64,000 nt of DNA from Clostridiales bacterium (GTDB taxonomy: Bacteria > Bacillota > Clostridia > Saccharofermentanales > Saccharofermentanaceae). Shown here piece after piece: positions 34,347-43,311 of this stretch; positions within the stretch are counted from its first letter, which is position 1, and each line of letters begins with the position of its first letter. The stretch lies in NCBI GenBank assembly GCA_017615755.1, contig JAFZZM010000063.1:124001-188000 (forward strand), given 5' to 3'. The translations under genes and the position numbers were made by a program. The notes below the pieces were generated by a model. It did no database searches, had not been told where the DNA came from, and saw only the letters and a list, made by a program, of their open reading frames with translations.

Positions 34347-35396
34347 TTAGGAGAGGAGCTTCGACCTTTCGACATCTTCCATATTGATGTTCTTGCTCAT
34401 GGAAAGTCCCTCTTCTATATCTACGTCACTGATCTCACCGTGCTTATAGACGATGAGACGGTTTAATTTCTTCTGTTGGATACACTCGATGGCGTGAATA
34501 CCCATAAGGCTGGCCATCGTTCTGTCACGAAGCGACGGGCTGCCGCCTCTCTGCAGGTGTCCGAGGATAGTCGGACGGGACTCGATCTCGGTTGCTTCTT
34601 CGATCTGCTTTGCGATCTCGGTTGCATTGCCGGCACCCTCGGCCACGATAACGATGTAATGACGCTTGCCACGGTTTCTGCCGTCGAGGATCGTGCGGAT
34701 GACGTCCTTGATGTCCCACGGTACTTCCGGCAAAAGGATCAGCTCGGCGCCGGTAGCAATACCTACGTTCAGAGCGATATAGCCGGCGTGTCTGCCCATG
34801 ACTTCGATGACGCTGCAACGCTCGTGGGAGGATGCTGTATCACGGAGTTTGTCGATGGCTTCCATTGCCGTATTCATCGCCGTATCGTAACCGATCGTAT
34901 AGTCGGTAGAAGCAATATCGTTGTCGATCGTTCCCGGAATACCGATTACCGGAATACCCAGTCTTGCCAGATCTCTTGCGCCGCGGTAAGAACCGTCACC
35001 GCCGATAACGATCATGCAATCGATACCGAATACTTCACAGTTCTTCGCGCCCTTCAAAACGCCTTCCGGTGTCTCCCAGCTCTTGGATCTTGCGGTCATC
35101 AGGAAGGTACCGCCACGCTGCAGTGTCTCGGAAACATCTCTGTGGCCGAGTTCCTTGATCTCACCTTTCCAGAGGCCATGGTAACCACGGGTCACGCCCA
35201 TCATCTTAAAACCGGCCTTGGTACCTGCACGTACGACCGCACGGATCGTAGCATTCATACCCGGAGCATCACCACCACTGGTCAGCACGCCTACGCCGTG
35301 CACCGCCGGCTCTTCGTCCGGATTCACATTATCATAGTTCTTCGCTACCATTTCCTTCAGATTTGGCAGATTATCATTTGTATATTGTTCAAACAT
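34347..35396 (-). CDS. pfkA: ATP-dependent 6-phosphofructokinase
   Basis: Glycolytic kinase making fructose 1,6-bisphosphate. 349 residues, about 30 longer than the short bacterial form because of an N-terminal extension before GVLTSGGDAPGMNATI. The phosphate-donor motif GGDGSYRGA has Gly-Ser rather than Asp-Asp/Thr, indicating ATP rather than pyrophosphate. The catalytic loop GTIDNDIASTDYTIGYDTA and EVMGRHAGYIA are intact. RBS GAGGAG. Between dnaE and mutS2. Confidence 0.95.
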   Translation of the reverse strand: MFEQYTNDNLPNLKEMVAKNYDNVNPDEEPAVHGVGVLTSGGDAPGMNATIRAVVRAGTKAGFKMMGVTRGYHGLWKGEIKELGHRDVSETLQRGGTFLMTARSKSWETPEGVLKGAKNCEVFGIDCMIVIGGDGSYRGARDLARLGIPVIGIPGTIDNDIASTDYTIGYDTAMNTAMEAIDKLRDTASSHERCSVIEVMGRHAGYIALNVGIATGAELILLPEVPWDIKDVIRTILDGRNRGKRHYIVIVAEGAGNATEIAKQIEEATEIESRPTILGHLQRGGSPSLRDRTMASLMGIHAIECIQQKKLNRLIVYKHGEISDVDIEEGLSMSKNINMEDVERSKLLS

Positions 35397-35459
35397 ATAT
35401 ATTTCTCCTCATTTACGCGAATTCACCGCATTTCTGCGCCTACATTATACCAAATCCGC

Positions 35460-38400
35460 TTAGAACTGGGAAACATTTTCGATACCGAATTCTTTGACAA
35501 GTATCTCGACCACATCCCGGCTCCACTCGATACTGTACTCGACCGGCAAAATCACATCGCGTCCTTCATTCGGCAGCGACACATAAACCGGCACATTGCC
35601 GCGGAAATACGCACACGTCGCCAGAAGTCTCTTATACCCTGCATCCTCCATCGTTCCGTAATACCGGATCGCCACACGCTTTGTCCCTGCTGGTACAGCT
35701 ACCGGTGCGGCCTGAGCCGGAACACTTTCCGCCACGGATCTTGCGCCGTTATCGGAAGGCGCCTTCTTCATTGATGCCGTCTGTTCAGCAAGACTGCTTC
35801 GTCTGGGTGCATACGATCCGCCGTAGTTTCTGGCGGGTTCCGGCAGCGAGCATAGTTCTTCGTCATCACGGCTCAGTGCGACTGCATCTTCCAGGAACAG
35901 TTTGACTTCCTCGTCTTCTACCTGGACCTGACCGCGCATCAGAAGTGCACGGGCCGACAAAACGACCGATCCGCACTTGGCAAAAGCACTTGGGAATACC
36001 AGTACTTCGTAGTCGCCGAAGAAGTCTTCGAGCTGAAGGATACACATGGCTTTTCCGGTCTTCGTGGTCTTCTGTTTCCGGGAAACCACAAGGCCTGCCA
36101 TGACAACTGTTTCTTTATCTTTCAGCACACGTCCGCTCGCCACATCTTCCCCGAGCGTTTTCATGAAAGAAGTACTGTCGGTATTGGCGCGCTGTTCGAT
36201 CGCTTTCTTATAGTTTTCAAGAGGATGACCGGAAACATAAAGGCCGATCATTTCTTTCTCTTTCATCAGGCGCTCTTCGAGCGGAAACTCACTTACGTTC
36301 GGAAGGATCGGTTCATCCTGAGCCGCCGCGGTTTCCTCACCGAAAAGGCTGAAGATCGAGATCTGTCCTTCCATGGTCTGGTGTTTCTGCGAAGAAAGGC
36401 GGTTCAGATATGGTTCCGCCGCACCAAGCATCTGCGATCTCGGAATACCGAACTCATCCAGAGCCGAAGCATAGATCAGACTCTCGATCATCTTCTTATT
36501 GATGTCGAGCTTTTCCGAACGTCTCAGGAAGTCGCCGAAAGAAGTAAACGGTCCGTTCACTTCCCGGTCGATAACGATCTTTTCGACCGCACCTTCGCCG
36601 ACATTCTTGACTGCAGTAAGGCCAATACGGATCGCCTTCTCACCTTCGGTAGCAAACTTCACCACACTCTTATTCACAGACGGCGGAAGAATGGAAATAC
36701 CCATCTTCTTGGCACAGCTTGTGTACCAGGCCGACTGTGACTGGTTGCCTAAGAAACTGTTCAGCATCGCGGCCATAAATTCTGTCGGATAGTGGTACTT
36801 CAGATATGCGGTGAAATAGCCGACTACAGCGTATGCTGCAGCGTGAGACTTATTGAATGCGTAACCCGCAAACTGCGTCACGTCATCGAAGATCTTTCTT
36901 GCGACAGCCTCAGGAACACCATGCGCGATCGCACCGCTGACTTCTCTGCCCTTCTCATCTTTTCCGCCATAGATAAATGTCTGACGGTATTTCTCCATGA
37001 GGGACGCCTTCTTCTTCGCCATGGCACGTCGGATATTATCGGACTGGCCCATGGAGAATCCGGCCAGATCACGCACGATCTGCATGACCTGCTCCTGGTA
37101 GATCATACATCCATAAGTCATGTTCAGGATCGGTTCAAGAAGCGGATGATCGTAGCGGATCAAAGACGGATCATGTCTGGCCGCCACATACTTCGGGATC
37201 TGATCCATCGGTCCCGGACGATACAGGGAAATACCCGCGATTATATCCTCGAGAGACGCCGGCTTGAGGTCAGTCATAAAGGAAGTCATGCCTCCACTTT
37301 CAAGCTGGAACACACCCTCGGTCTCACCCCGGCTGATCATGTCGAAGATCGCCGGATCATCCATCGGGATCCTGTCATAGTCGATCTCGATACCCTGGTT
37401 TTCGAATACCATCTGTGCGGTATCACGAAGAACTGTCAGAGTACGAAGTCCCAAAAAGTCGAACTTCAGAAGACCGATTTCTTCTGAGTTAGCCTTCGCA
37501 AACTGCACGACTACGGATTCATCATTCTTCGCTAAAGGCGCGATCTCCGTAAGAGGTTTTGCCGATATGATGACGCCGGCAGCATGAGTCGAAGCATGTC
37601 GCGGCATACCTTCGAAAAGCATCGCCGTATCGACGACCTGTTTCACTGTCGGTGAGTTTTCGTATTCTTCTTTCAGTTCCGGAGAATTCTTCAGCGCATC
37701 TGCAATCGTGATACCCAGACTGTTCGGGATCATCTTGGCGATACGGTCGCTCTCCGCATACGGAACATCGAGTGCACGGGCGACATCACGGATGCAGGCT
37801 TTCGCCGCAAGTGTTCCGAAAGTGATAACCTGCGCCACCCTGTCTGAACCGTATTTTCTGGTTACATAGTCGATAACTTCCTGACGTCTTTCATAGCAGA
37901 AATCTACGTCAAAGTCAGGCATGCTGACACGTTCGCTATTGAGGAATCGCTCGAAGATCAGGCCGTACTTGATCGGGTCGATATTCGTGATCGAGAGTGC
38001 ATAGGCAACAAGTGATCCTGCACCGGAACCACGGCCCGGTCCGACCATGATGTGATTCTCTTTGGCATAGTGGATAAAGTCCCACACGATAAGATAGTAA
38101 TCCGTGTATCCCATGGAAGTGATCACGGACATTTCGTATTCGGCACGCTCAATATACTTCTTCCGGAGTTCCTCATCCGTACACCACGAAAGACGCTTCG
38201 TCAAACCTTCATCACAAAGATGCCGCAGGTATTCTTCTGCATTGGCAAACTCAAGCGGTACGTCGAAAGCAGGAAGATGGATCTGATCGAAAGTATATCC
38301 TGCATGACACATACTTGCGATCTTGGTCGTGTTCTCGATCGCAGACGGAACAGAGGCAAAATACTGCCGCATCTCCTGTTCGGATTTGATATAGAAATCA

Positions 38401-39134
38401 TCACACGGCATCTTCATGCGGTCCGGATCACTCATGCGTTTTCCGGTCTGCATACAAAGAAGCACTTCATGTGCATGACTGTCTTCGCGGTACATGTAGT
38501 GGCAGTCGTTAGTTGCTACTAACGGGATCCCCGTAGAATTGGAAAGCAGGATCATATGCTGATTCACTTTCGCCTGCTCCGGGATCTGGTTACTCTGGAT
38601 CTCCAGATAGTAATTGCCACGGCCGAAGACACGGTCGTACCAGAGAGCACACTTCTTTGCTCCCTCAAGATCCTCTTTAAGGATATATGTCGCCACTTCG
38701 CCGGATAAGCACGCGGAAAGTGCGATCAATCCTTCGGAATACTGCTCCAGCAGTTCATGGTCCACTCTCGGCTTATAGTAGAAGCCCTCGGTGAATCCCG
38801 CTGACACAAGTCGGTTCAGGTTCTTAAGTCCTTCGTCATTCTTCGCCAGAAGGATCAGATGGTAATAGTTTCTGTCTTCGATTTCTTTAAGAAAACGGCC
38901 ACGTGGAGCTACATAAACTTCGCATCCGATGATCGGATGGATGCCTTCTTCCGTCATGGCTTTATAGAACTCGACGGCACCATACATGACGCCGTGATCC
39001 GTGATCGCGCAGGAAGTCATTCCCAGCTCATGAAGCCGGGCAGCCAGGCGCTTGATACGGATCGCACCATCGAGCAGACTATACTCGGTATGTAGATGTA
39101 GGTGCACAAAACCTTGGTTTGCTTCCTCTGCCAT
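35460..39134 (-). CDS. dnaE: DNA polymerase III alpha subunit DnaE
   Basis: C-family replicative polymerase, 1224 residues. The N-terminal PHP domain shows FVHLHLHTEYSLLDGA and ITDHGVMYGAV. The palm carries GPGRGSGAGSLVAYAL and the catalytic MPDFDVDFCYERR. The thumb/fingers include FQLESGGMTSFM and YRPGPMDQIPKYV. The tail has a helix-hairpin-helix and an OB fold (VSRKQKTTKTGKAMCILQLE). In Firmicutes it works beside PolC; dnaE-pfkA adjacency is common there. RBS AAAGGA. Confidence 0.96.
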   Translation of the reverse strand: MAEEANQGFVHLHLHTEYSLLDGAIRIKRLAARLHELGMTSCAITDHGVMYGAVEFYKAMTEEGIHPIIGCEVYVAPRGRFLKEIEDRNYYHLILLAKNDEGLKNLNRLVSAGFTEGFYYKPRVDHELLEQYSEGLIALSACLSGEVATYILKEDLEGAKKCALWYDRVFGRGNYYLEIQSNQIPEQAKVNQHMILLSNSTGIPLVATNDCHYMYREDSHAHEVLLCMQTGKRMSDPDRMKMPCDDFYIKSEQEMRQYFASVPSAIENTTKIASMCHAGYTFDQIHLPAFDVPLEFANAEEYLRHLCDEGLTKRLSWCTDEELRKKYIERAEYEMSVITSMGYTDYYLIVWDFIHYAKENHIMVGPGRGSGAGSLVAYALSITNIDPIKYGLIFERFLNSERVSMPDFDVDFCYERRQEVIDYVTRKYGSDRVAQVITFGTLAAKACIRDVARALDVPYAESDRIAKMIPNSLGITIADALKNSPELKEEYENSPTVKQVVDTAMLFEGMPRHASTHAAGVIISAKPLTEIAPLAKNDESVVVQFAKANSEEIGLLKFDFLGLRTLTVLRDTAQMVFENQGIEIDYDRIPMDDPAIFDMISRGETEGVFQLESGGMTSFMTDLKPASLEDIIAGISLYRPGPMDQIPKYVAARHDPSLIRYDHPLLEPILNMTYGCMIYQEQVMQIVRDLAGFSMGQSDNIRRAMAKKKASLMEKYRQTFIYGGKDEKGREVSGAIAHGVPEAVARKIFDDVTQFAGYAFNKSHAAAYAVVGYFTAYLKYHYPTEFMAAMLNSFLGNQSQSAWYTSCAKKMGISILPPSVNKSVVKFATEGEKAIRIGLTAVKNVGEGAVEKIVIDREVNGPFTSFGDFLRRSEKLDINKKMIESLIYASALDEFGIPRSQMLGAAEPYLNRLSSQKHQTMEGQISIFSLFGEETAAAQDEPILPNVSEFPLEERLMKEKEMIGLYVSGHPLENYKKAIEQRANTDSTSFMKTLGEDVASGRVLKDKETVVMAGLVVSRKQKTTKTGKAMCILQLEDFFGDYEVLVFPSAFAKCGSVVLSARALLMRGQVQVEDEEVKLFLEDAVALSRDDEELCSLPEPARNYGGSYAPRRSSLAEQTASMKKAPSDNGARSVAESVPAQAAPVAVPAGTKRVAIRYYGTMEDAGYKRLLATCAYFRGNVPVYVSLPNEGRDVILPVEYSIEWSRDVVEILVKEFGIENVSQF

Positions 39135-39186
39135 TGTTCTATCCTTTCCGGATCTTTATCCGGTTCATGCGGGACGAAAGATCTTA

Positions 39187-41208
39187 TCAGGCGTCCCCGA
39201 GTTTTCCCTTTACTACGACCAGCAGATCACGAAGCCTTGCTGCCTCTTCGAAAGCCAGGTCCTTCGCCGCTGCCTTCATTTCTTTGTCCAGACGCGCCGC
39301 CAGTTTCTCAAGTTCCTTACGCGACATCTTCGTCTTCTTCTGGTTCACCAGATCGGACAGATCCTTCATGTCGATCTGATCCTCACGGCTGACCTCTTCG
39401 ATGGTCTCCAGAACATCACGCACTTCCTTCGATACACTCTTCGGCGTGATGTTGTTATCCTTATTATACTGGATTTGGATCTCACGTCGACGGTTCGTCT
39501 CGGAAACAGCCGCGAACATGGAATCCGTTACTTCATCCGCATAGAAGATGACTCTTCCGTTTACATTTCGTGCCGCACGTCCGATCATCTGGATCAGCGA
39601 GCGGGTCGATCTTAAGAATCCTTCCTTATCGGCATCGAGGATCATGAGCAAGGACACCTCCGGAATATCCAGACCTTCACGTAGAAGGTTGATTCCGACC
39701 AGTACATCAAATTCGCCCATTCTGAGTTCACGCAGGATCTTCATACGGTCAACCGTATCGATATCCGAGTGGAGATACTTTACTCGGATGTCCTCCTGCT
39801 TGAGATAAGCAGTCAGATCTTCACTCATCTTCTTGGTCAATGTCAGGATAAGGGCACGCTCACCCTTCTTGACTGTCTCTCGGATCTCCGAAAGGATATC
39901 TTCCATCTGTCCGTCAACAGGCCGGATCGCAATCTCCGGATCGAGAAGACCGGTCGGTCGGATGATCTGCTCAACGGTCTGTCCGCTGTGCTCTGCCTCA
40001 TATGTGGAAGGCGTCGCCGATACAAAGATCGTCTGACCCATCTTGGTCTCGAATTCCTCGAACTTCAGCGGGCGGTTATCGAATGCAGACGGAAGACGGA
40101 ATCCGTAATCCACAAGCGTGGTCTTACGTGAACGGTCACCGTTATACATCGCACCGATCTGCGGCACGGTCACGTGCGACTCGTCGATCATAAGAAGATA
40201 GTCCTCCGGCATAAAGTCCATTAGTGTGAAAGGCGGAGAACCCGGCGCTCTCTGTGTCAGATGTCTGGAGTAGTTCTCGATACCCTTTACAAAACCGGTC
40301 TCTGCGAGCATCTCAAGGTCATATCTTGTCTTCTGTTCCAGACGGTATGCTTCGATAAGCTTACCCTGGTCACGAAGTTCTGCCAGACGTTCATCCAGCT
40401 CCGCTTCAATCGTTACCAGTGCCCGGTCCAGCTTCTCTTTCGTCGTTGCATAATGCGAGGCCGGGAAGATCACCGCATAGTTGCGGTTCCACATGACCTT
40501 GCCGTTCAGATAGTGCACATCCGAGATCTTCTCGATCTCATCGCCAAAGAATGTCACTCGCGTCAGAGTTTCTTCGGAAGACGGCGGGAAGATATCCAGC
40601 GTGTCACCCTTGACGCGGAAAGCACCTCGTGTGATCTCAAAATCATTTCTTACATACTGAAGATCGATAAGACGACGTATCACCTCGTCGCGGGATTGTT
40701 CCATTCCCACACGCAGATTGATCATGAGGTCCTTATAGTCTGACGGATCACCTAATCCGTAGATGCAGGATACCGATGCCACGACGATCACGTCTCTTCT
40801 TTCCAGAAGCGAGCTGGTCGCACTGTGACGCATACGGTCGATCTCGTCATTGATATCACAGTCTTTCTCAATATAGGTATCTGTCGAAGCGATGTACGCC
40901 TCCGGCTGGTAGTAATCATAGTAGGAAACGAAGAACTCTACGGCATTATCCGGAAAGAACGCCTTGAATTCTGCTGCAAGCTGGGCAGCCAGTGTCTTAT
41001 TCGGCGCAATGACCAATGTCGGCCGCTGCGTCTTCTCGATAATGTTGGCCATCGTAAAAGTCTTACCGGAACCGGTAACACCCAGAAGAGTCTGACCGCG
41101 CATACCCGAATTCAGGCCTTCGACCAGTTTCTCGATTGCCTGTGGCTGATCTCCTGTCGGAACAAATGGAGATTGTATCTTAAATTGTCTGCTTGTATCT
41201 ATTTCCAT
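39187..41208 (-). CDS. uvrB: UvrB, excinuclease ABC subunit B
   Basis: Damage-verifying helicase-like subunit of nucleotide excision repair. Start at ATG 41208 behind GGAAG gives 673 residues. Motif [16 protein letters not shown], the beta-hairpin [11 protein letters not shown], motif II region [18 protein letters not shown], motif [11 protein letters not shown], and a C-terminal UVR domain ([20 protein letters not shown]). First gene of the uvrB-dnaE-pfkA-mutS2 unit. Confidence 0.96.
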   Translation of the reverse strand: MEIDTSRQFKIQSPFVPTGDQPQAIEKLVEGLNSGMRGQTLLGVTGSGKTFTMANIIEKTQRPTLVIAPNKTLAAQLAAEFKAFFPDNAVEFFVSYYDYYQPEAYIASTDTYIEKDCDINDEIDRMRHSATSSLLERRDVIVVASVSCIYGLGDPSDYKDLMINLRVGMEQSRDEVIRRLIDLQYVRNDFEITRGAFRVKGDTLDIFPPSSEETLTRVTFFGDEIEKISDVHYLNGKVMWNRNYAVIFPASHYATTKEKLDRALVTIEAELDERLAELRDQGKLIEAYRLEQKTRYDLEMLAETGFVKGIENYSRHLTQRAPGSPPFTLMDFMPEDYLLMIDESHVTVPQIGAMYNGDRSRKTTLVDYGFRLPSAFDNRPLKFEEFETKMGQTIFVSATPSTYEAEHSGQTVEQIIRPTGLLDPEIAIRPVDGQMEDILSEIRETVKKGERALILTLTKKMSEDLTAYLKQEDIRVKYLHSDIDTVDRMKILRELRMGEFDVLVGINLLREGLDIPEVSLLMILDADKEGFLRSTRSLIQMIGRAARNVNGRVIFYADEVTDSMFAAVSETNRRREIQIQYNKDNNITPKSVSKEVRDVLETIEEVSREDQIDMKDLSDLVNQKKTKMSRKELEKLAARLDKEMKAAAKDLAFEEAARLRDLLVVVKGKLGDA

Positions 41209-41251
41209 AATGACTTCCATCTATCATTTCGAACATATTTTCGTCTCGTTC

Positions 41252-41280
41252 AGTATAGCACAGAACAGGAAAAAGTGAAA
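41252..41280 (-). promoter_or_regulatory. Promoter of the uvrB-dnaE-pfkA-mutS2 unit
   Basis: TTTCAC (41275-41280), a 17-base spacer and TATACT (41252-41257). The -35 box lies inside a 23-base repeat that recurs at 49095. I see no obvious LexA/DinR box. Confidence 0.55.
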
Positions 41281-41293
41281 CACCAAAATCTGT
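41271..41293. repeat. 23-base repeat, copy 1
   Basis: Matches 49095-49117 at 21 of 23 positions (AAAAGTGAAACACCA, two differing bases, ATCTGT). Both copies are intergenic. This copy overlaps the uvrB -35 region. Confidence 0.7.
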
Positions 41294-41419
41294 TCCGGGC
41301 AAAAGAAATCAGGACGCAAAAAGCGGCAGGCAAGTGCTTTTCACAAAGAAAGGGGAAAACCACTTACTTACCGCTGTTATTCTGTTATTCGTTTTCATGA
41401 TGCGTTTTCGCAACCAATC

Positions 41420-41650
41420 TTATGCCGGCGTATCCACTACGAGGATCCGCTCGATCGGGACCTGGAATGTGATAGAGAGTACGACCAGGTTGTCGATCGT
41501 GGGCATCGATACGCCCCGCTGCCACTTGTAGATGGCCTGAGGAGTAGCAAATCCGAAAATATCCTGAAGTTCGCGTACGGACATTCCTGCATTTTCACGA
41601 AGCCGTACGATATTACTTCCTGTTTCTTCCATGTTGATGATTGGTAACAT
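41420..41650 (-). CDS. Small XRE-family HTH regulator
   Basis: 76 residues consisting of little more than a Cro/C1 helix-turn-helix: IVRLRENAGMSVRELQDIFG with recognition helix ATPQAIYKWQRG, then MPTIDNLVVLSITFQVPIER. RBS GGGGGA. It lies downstream of a 49-residue ORF and a terminator hairpin, with a palindrome further upstream that could be its operator. Target genes unknown. Confidence 0.88.
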   Translation of the reverse strand: MLPIINMEETGSNIVRLRENAGMSVRELQDIFGFATPQAIYKWQRGVSMPTIDNLVVLSITFQVPIERILVVDTPA

Positions 41651-41685
41651 AGCTCATTCCCCCATTCTATCTTTTAAAATCTTTA

Positions 41686-41727
41686 CTAAAAAAATAACCG
41701 CTTTTCCTGACAACCCAAGAAAAGCGG
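41686..41727 (-). terminator. Terminator between the 49-residue ORF and the HTH gene
   Basis: CCGCTTTTC/GAAAAGCGG stem (41698-41706 with 41719-41727) followed by TTATTTTTTTAG on the minus strand. The HTH gene could be reached by read-through. Confidence 0.85.
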
Positions 41728-41754
41728 CGAATCAACTGTTTTATGTTCGCGGAA

Positions 41755-41904
41755 CTACTGAATGAAGTGTTCCACAACAGCTTTTCTTGGATCTTGTTTG
41801 AAATTTTTTGCGACGGCACGGTTTTTATCATGCACGGCATAACCACACATAATTGTATCGGCGATAATATGCTTGATAGTAATCCATGCGTAACCTGACT
41901 TCAT
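41755..41904 (-). CDS. 49-residue hypothetical protein
   Basis: Small frame from ATG 41904 to TAG 41755 with a good site (AAAGGAG, ten bases before ATG), its own promoter and a terminator directly after it, so it looks expressed. The protein starts MKSGYAWITIKHIIADTIMC and ends DPRKAVVEHFIQ; it is basic and has no convincing membrane helix or signal peptide. I recognise no family. Confidence 0.65.
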   Translation of the reverse strand: MKSGYAWITIKHIIADTIMCGYAVHDKNRAVAKNFKQDPRKAVVEHFIQ

Positions 41905-41962
41905 TGGTGAAACACTCCTTTCTTCTAAATTTCAATCTTGTGAGCTCTTGCTCGATATAGAT

Positions 41963-42006
41963 ACTTTACCACTACGATTTTCATTTGTCAGTATACTGCC
42001 AGTATA
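41963..42006 (-). promoter_or_regulatory. Promoter and palindromic operator before the 49-residue ORF
   Basis: CTGACA (41986-41991), a 17-base spacer and TAAAGT (41963-41968). Touching the -35 on its upstream side is a perfect 7-1-7 palindrome TATACTG-C-CAGTATA (41992-42006), typical in size for a small HTH dimer. Confidence 0.6.
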
Positions 42007-42040
42007 AAAATTCGCAAAATTTTATTTTTGTAATCTGACA

Positions 42041-42502
42041 TTATTTGTTAAAGTACACATACAGATACGGGATGGTATCGTTCTCGATACAGATGAACAT
42101 TACGACCGAACCGCTTGTTCTTCTGCCTACGATGACCCAGGATACCGACGTCGGATTCGGTATGATATTCACTCCGGAAAAGAGAGAGTACTTCTGTACC
42201 GAGTATTCCGACAATGTGATCTCGTGGTAATCATCACCATATAATTGGTGGGCTTTCTCGATGACCTCGTTCATGTGCTGTACGGAATCGATACGGATCT
42301 TTGCTTCAAAGGCGGTTCTTCTGAAGATCGAACCGGATGGCCGGTAGTCTTCGATGGTGCAGTAGGATGGCACTTCAAATCCCGTACTTCTTTCGATAAC
42401 TTTTTTCTTATCGTCACGGATGAAGAATACTGCCAGGATGATAGCTAAAACCACCAGCAAAACAGCAATGATCATTACTTTTTTCTTCTCTTCGTACATC
42501 AT
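42041..42502 (-). CDS. Single-pass membrane protein, function unknown
   Basis: 153 residues: a short basic N-terminus, one helix (VMIIAVLLVVLAIILAVFFI), and an external domain of about 120 residues with two strand-rich blocks. Overlaps tatD by four bases, so it is co-translated with it. I recognise no family. Confidence 0.75.
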   Translation of the reverse strand: MMYEEKKKVMIIAVLLVVLAIILAVFFIRDDKKKVIERSTGFEVPSYCTIEDYRPSGSIFRRTAFEAKIRIDSVQHMNEVIEKAHQLYGDDYHEITLSEYSVQKYSLFSGVNIIPNPTSVSWVIVGRRTSGSVVMFICIENDTIPYLYVYFNK

Positions 42503-43308
42503 GTATCCTTTCCGAAAAGCCTTCTGGCATTTTCTGTCGTGATCCTGGCCATCTCTTCTGCCGGGATCTCCTTGATCCTTGCCATCTCTTCCACTACATA
42601 TCTCACATACGCCGGTTCATTGCGATGACCACGGTGCGGGACCGGAGCCATGTACGGAGAGTCCGTTTCAACAAGAAGGCGGTCGATCGGGCACATACGG
42701 ATGACATCCGGTGCCTTACGCGCGTTCTTGAAGGTGATCGGTCCGTCGAAGCCGAGATAGAATCCCATCTTCAGAAGGATCTCCGCCGTCTCGGGGCTTC
42801 CCGAGAAGCAATGCAGCACACCCGGTACTTCACGAAGCACATGCTGCTCATGAAGGGAACGCAGGATAAAAAGCGTATCTTCACAGGCATCACGCTCGTG
42901 GATCACGGCCGGCAGGTCATAGCGGTACGCAAGTCCCATCTGATAGATGAACGCCGTGGCTTCATGGACCGGGGACGCATCGTCATAGTGATAATCCATT
43001 CCGATCTCGCCGACCGCTACGATCCCCAGTTCGTCCTTATGCTTCAGCCATTCTTCCAGACGGTACTTCGCTTCCTCATCAAAGGTCTGCGCCGTTTCCG
43101 GATGCACACCTACCATGCAGGAAAGCTTCACACCGCAGTCCTGCTTCATCTTGCGAAGCTGAAGCGAGATCTCGCTGTCTTCGATCGTCGAACTCGCCAG
43201 CATGATATGCTTGACGCCTTCGTTCTTCGCATTCGTCAGGACCGCATCAATGTCTTCTTTATAGTCTTCACGCCAGTTCAGATGAGCATGCGTGTCAAAC
43301 ATCTCCAT
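42499..43308 (-). CDS. TatD-family metal-dependent DNase
   Basis: 269 residues. TIM-barrel hydrolase with metal ligands in MFDTHAHLNW, VGEIGMDYHYDD, the later IHERDACEDT, LHCFSGSPE and LLVETDSPYMAP. Usually annotated TatD/YcfH; in Firmicutes it very often follows metG, as here with a three-base gap. Proposed 3'-5' exonuclease or quality-control role. Confidence 0.93.
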   Translation of the reverse strand: MEMFDTHAHLNWREDYKEDIDAVLTNAKNEGVKHIMLASSTIEDSEISLQLRKMKQDCGVKLSCMVGVHPETAQTFDEEAKYRLEEWLKHKDELGIVAVGEIGMDYHYDDASPVHEATAFIYQMGLAYRYDLPAVIHERDACEDTLFILRSLHEQHVLREVPGVLHCFSGSPETAEILLKMGFYLGFDGPITFKNARKAPDVIRMCPIDRLLVETDSPYMAPVPHRGHRNEPAYVRYVVEEMARIKEIPAEEMARITTENARRLFGKDT

Positions 43309-43311
43309 GGA

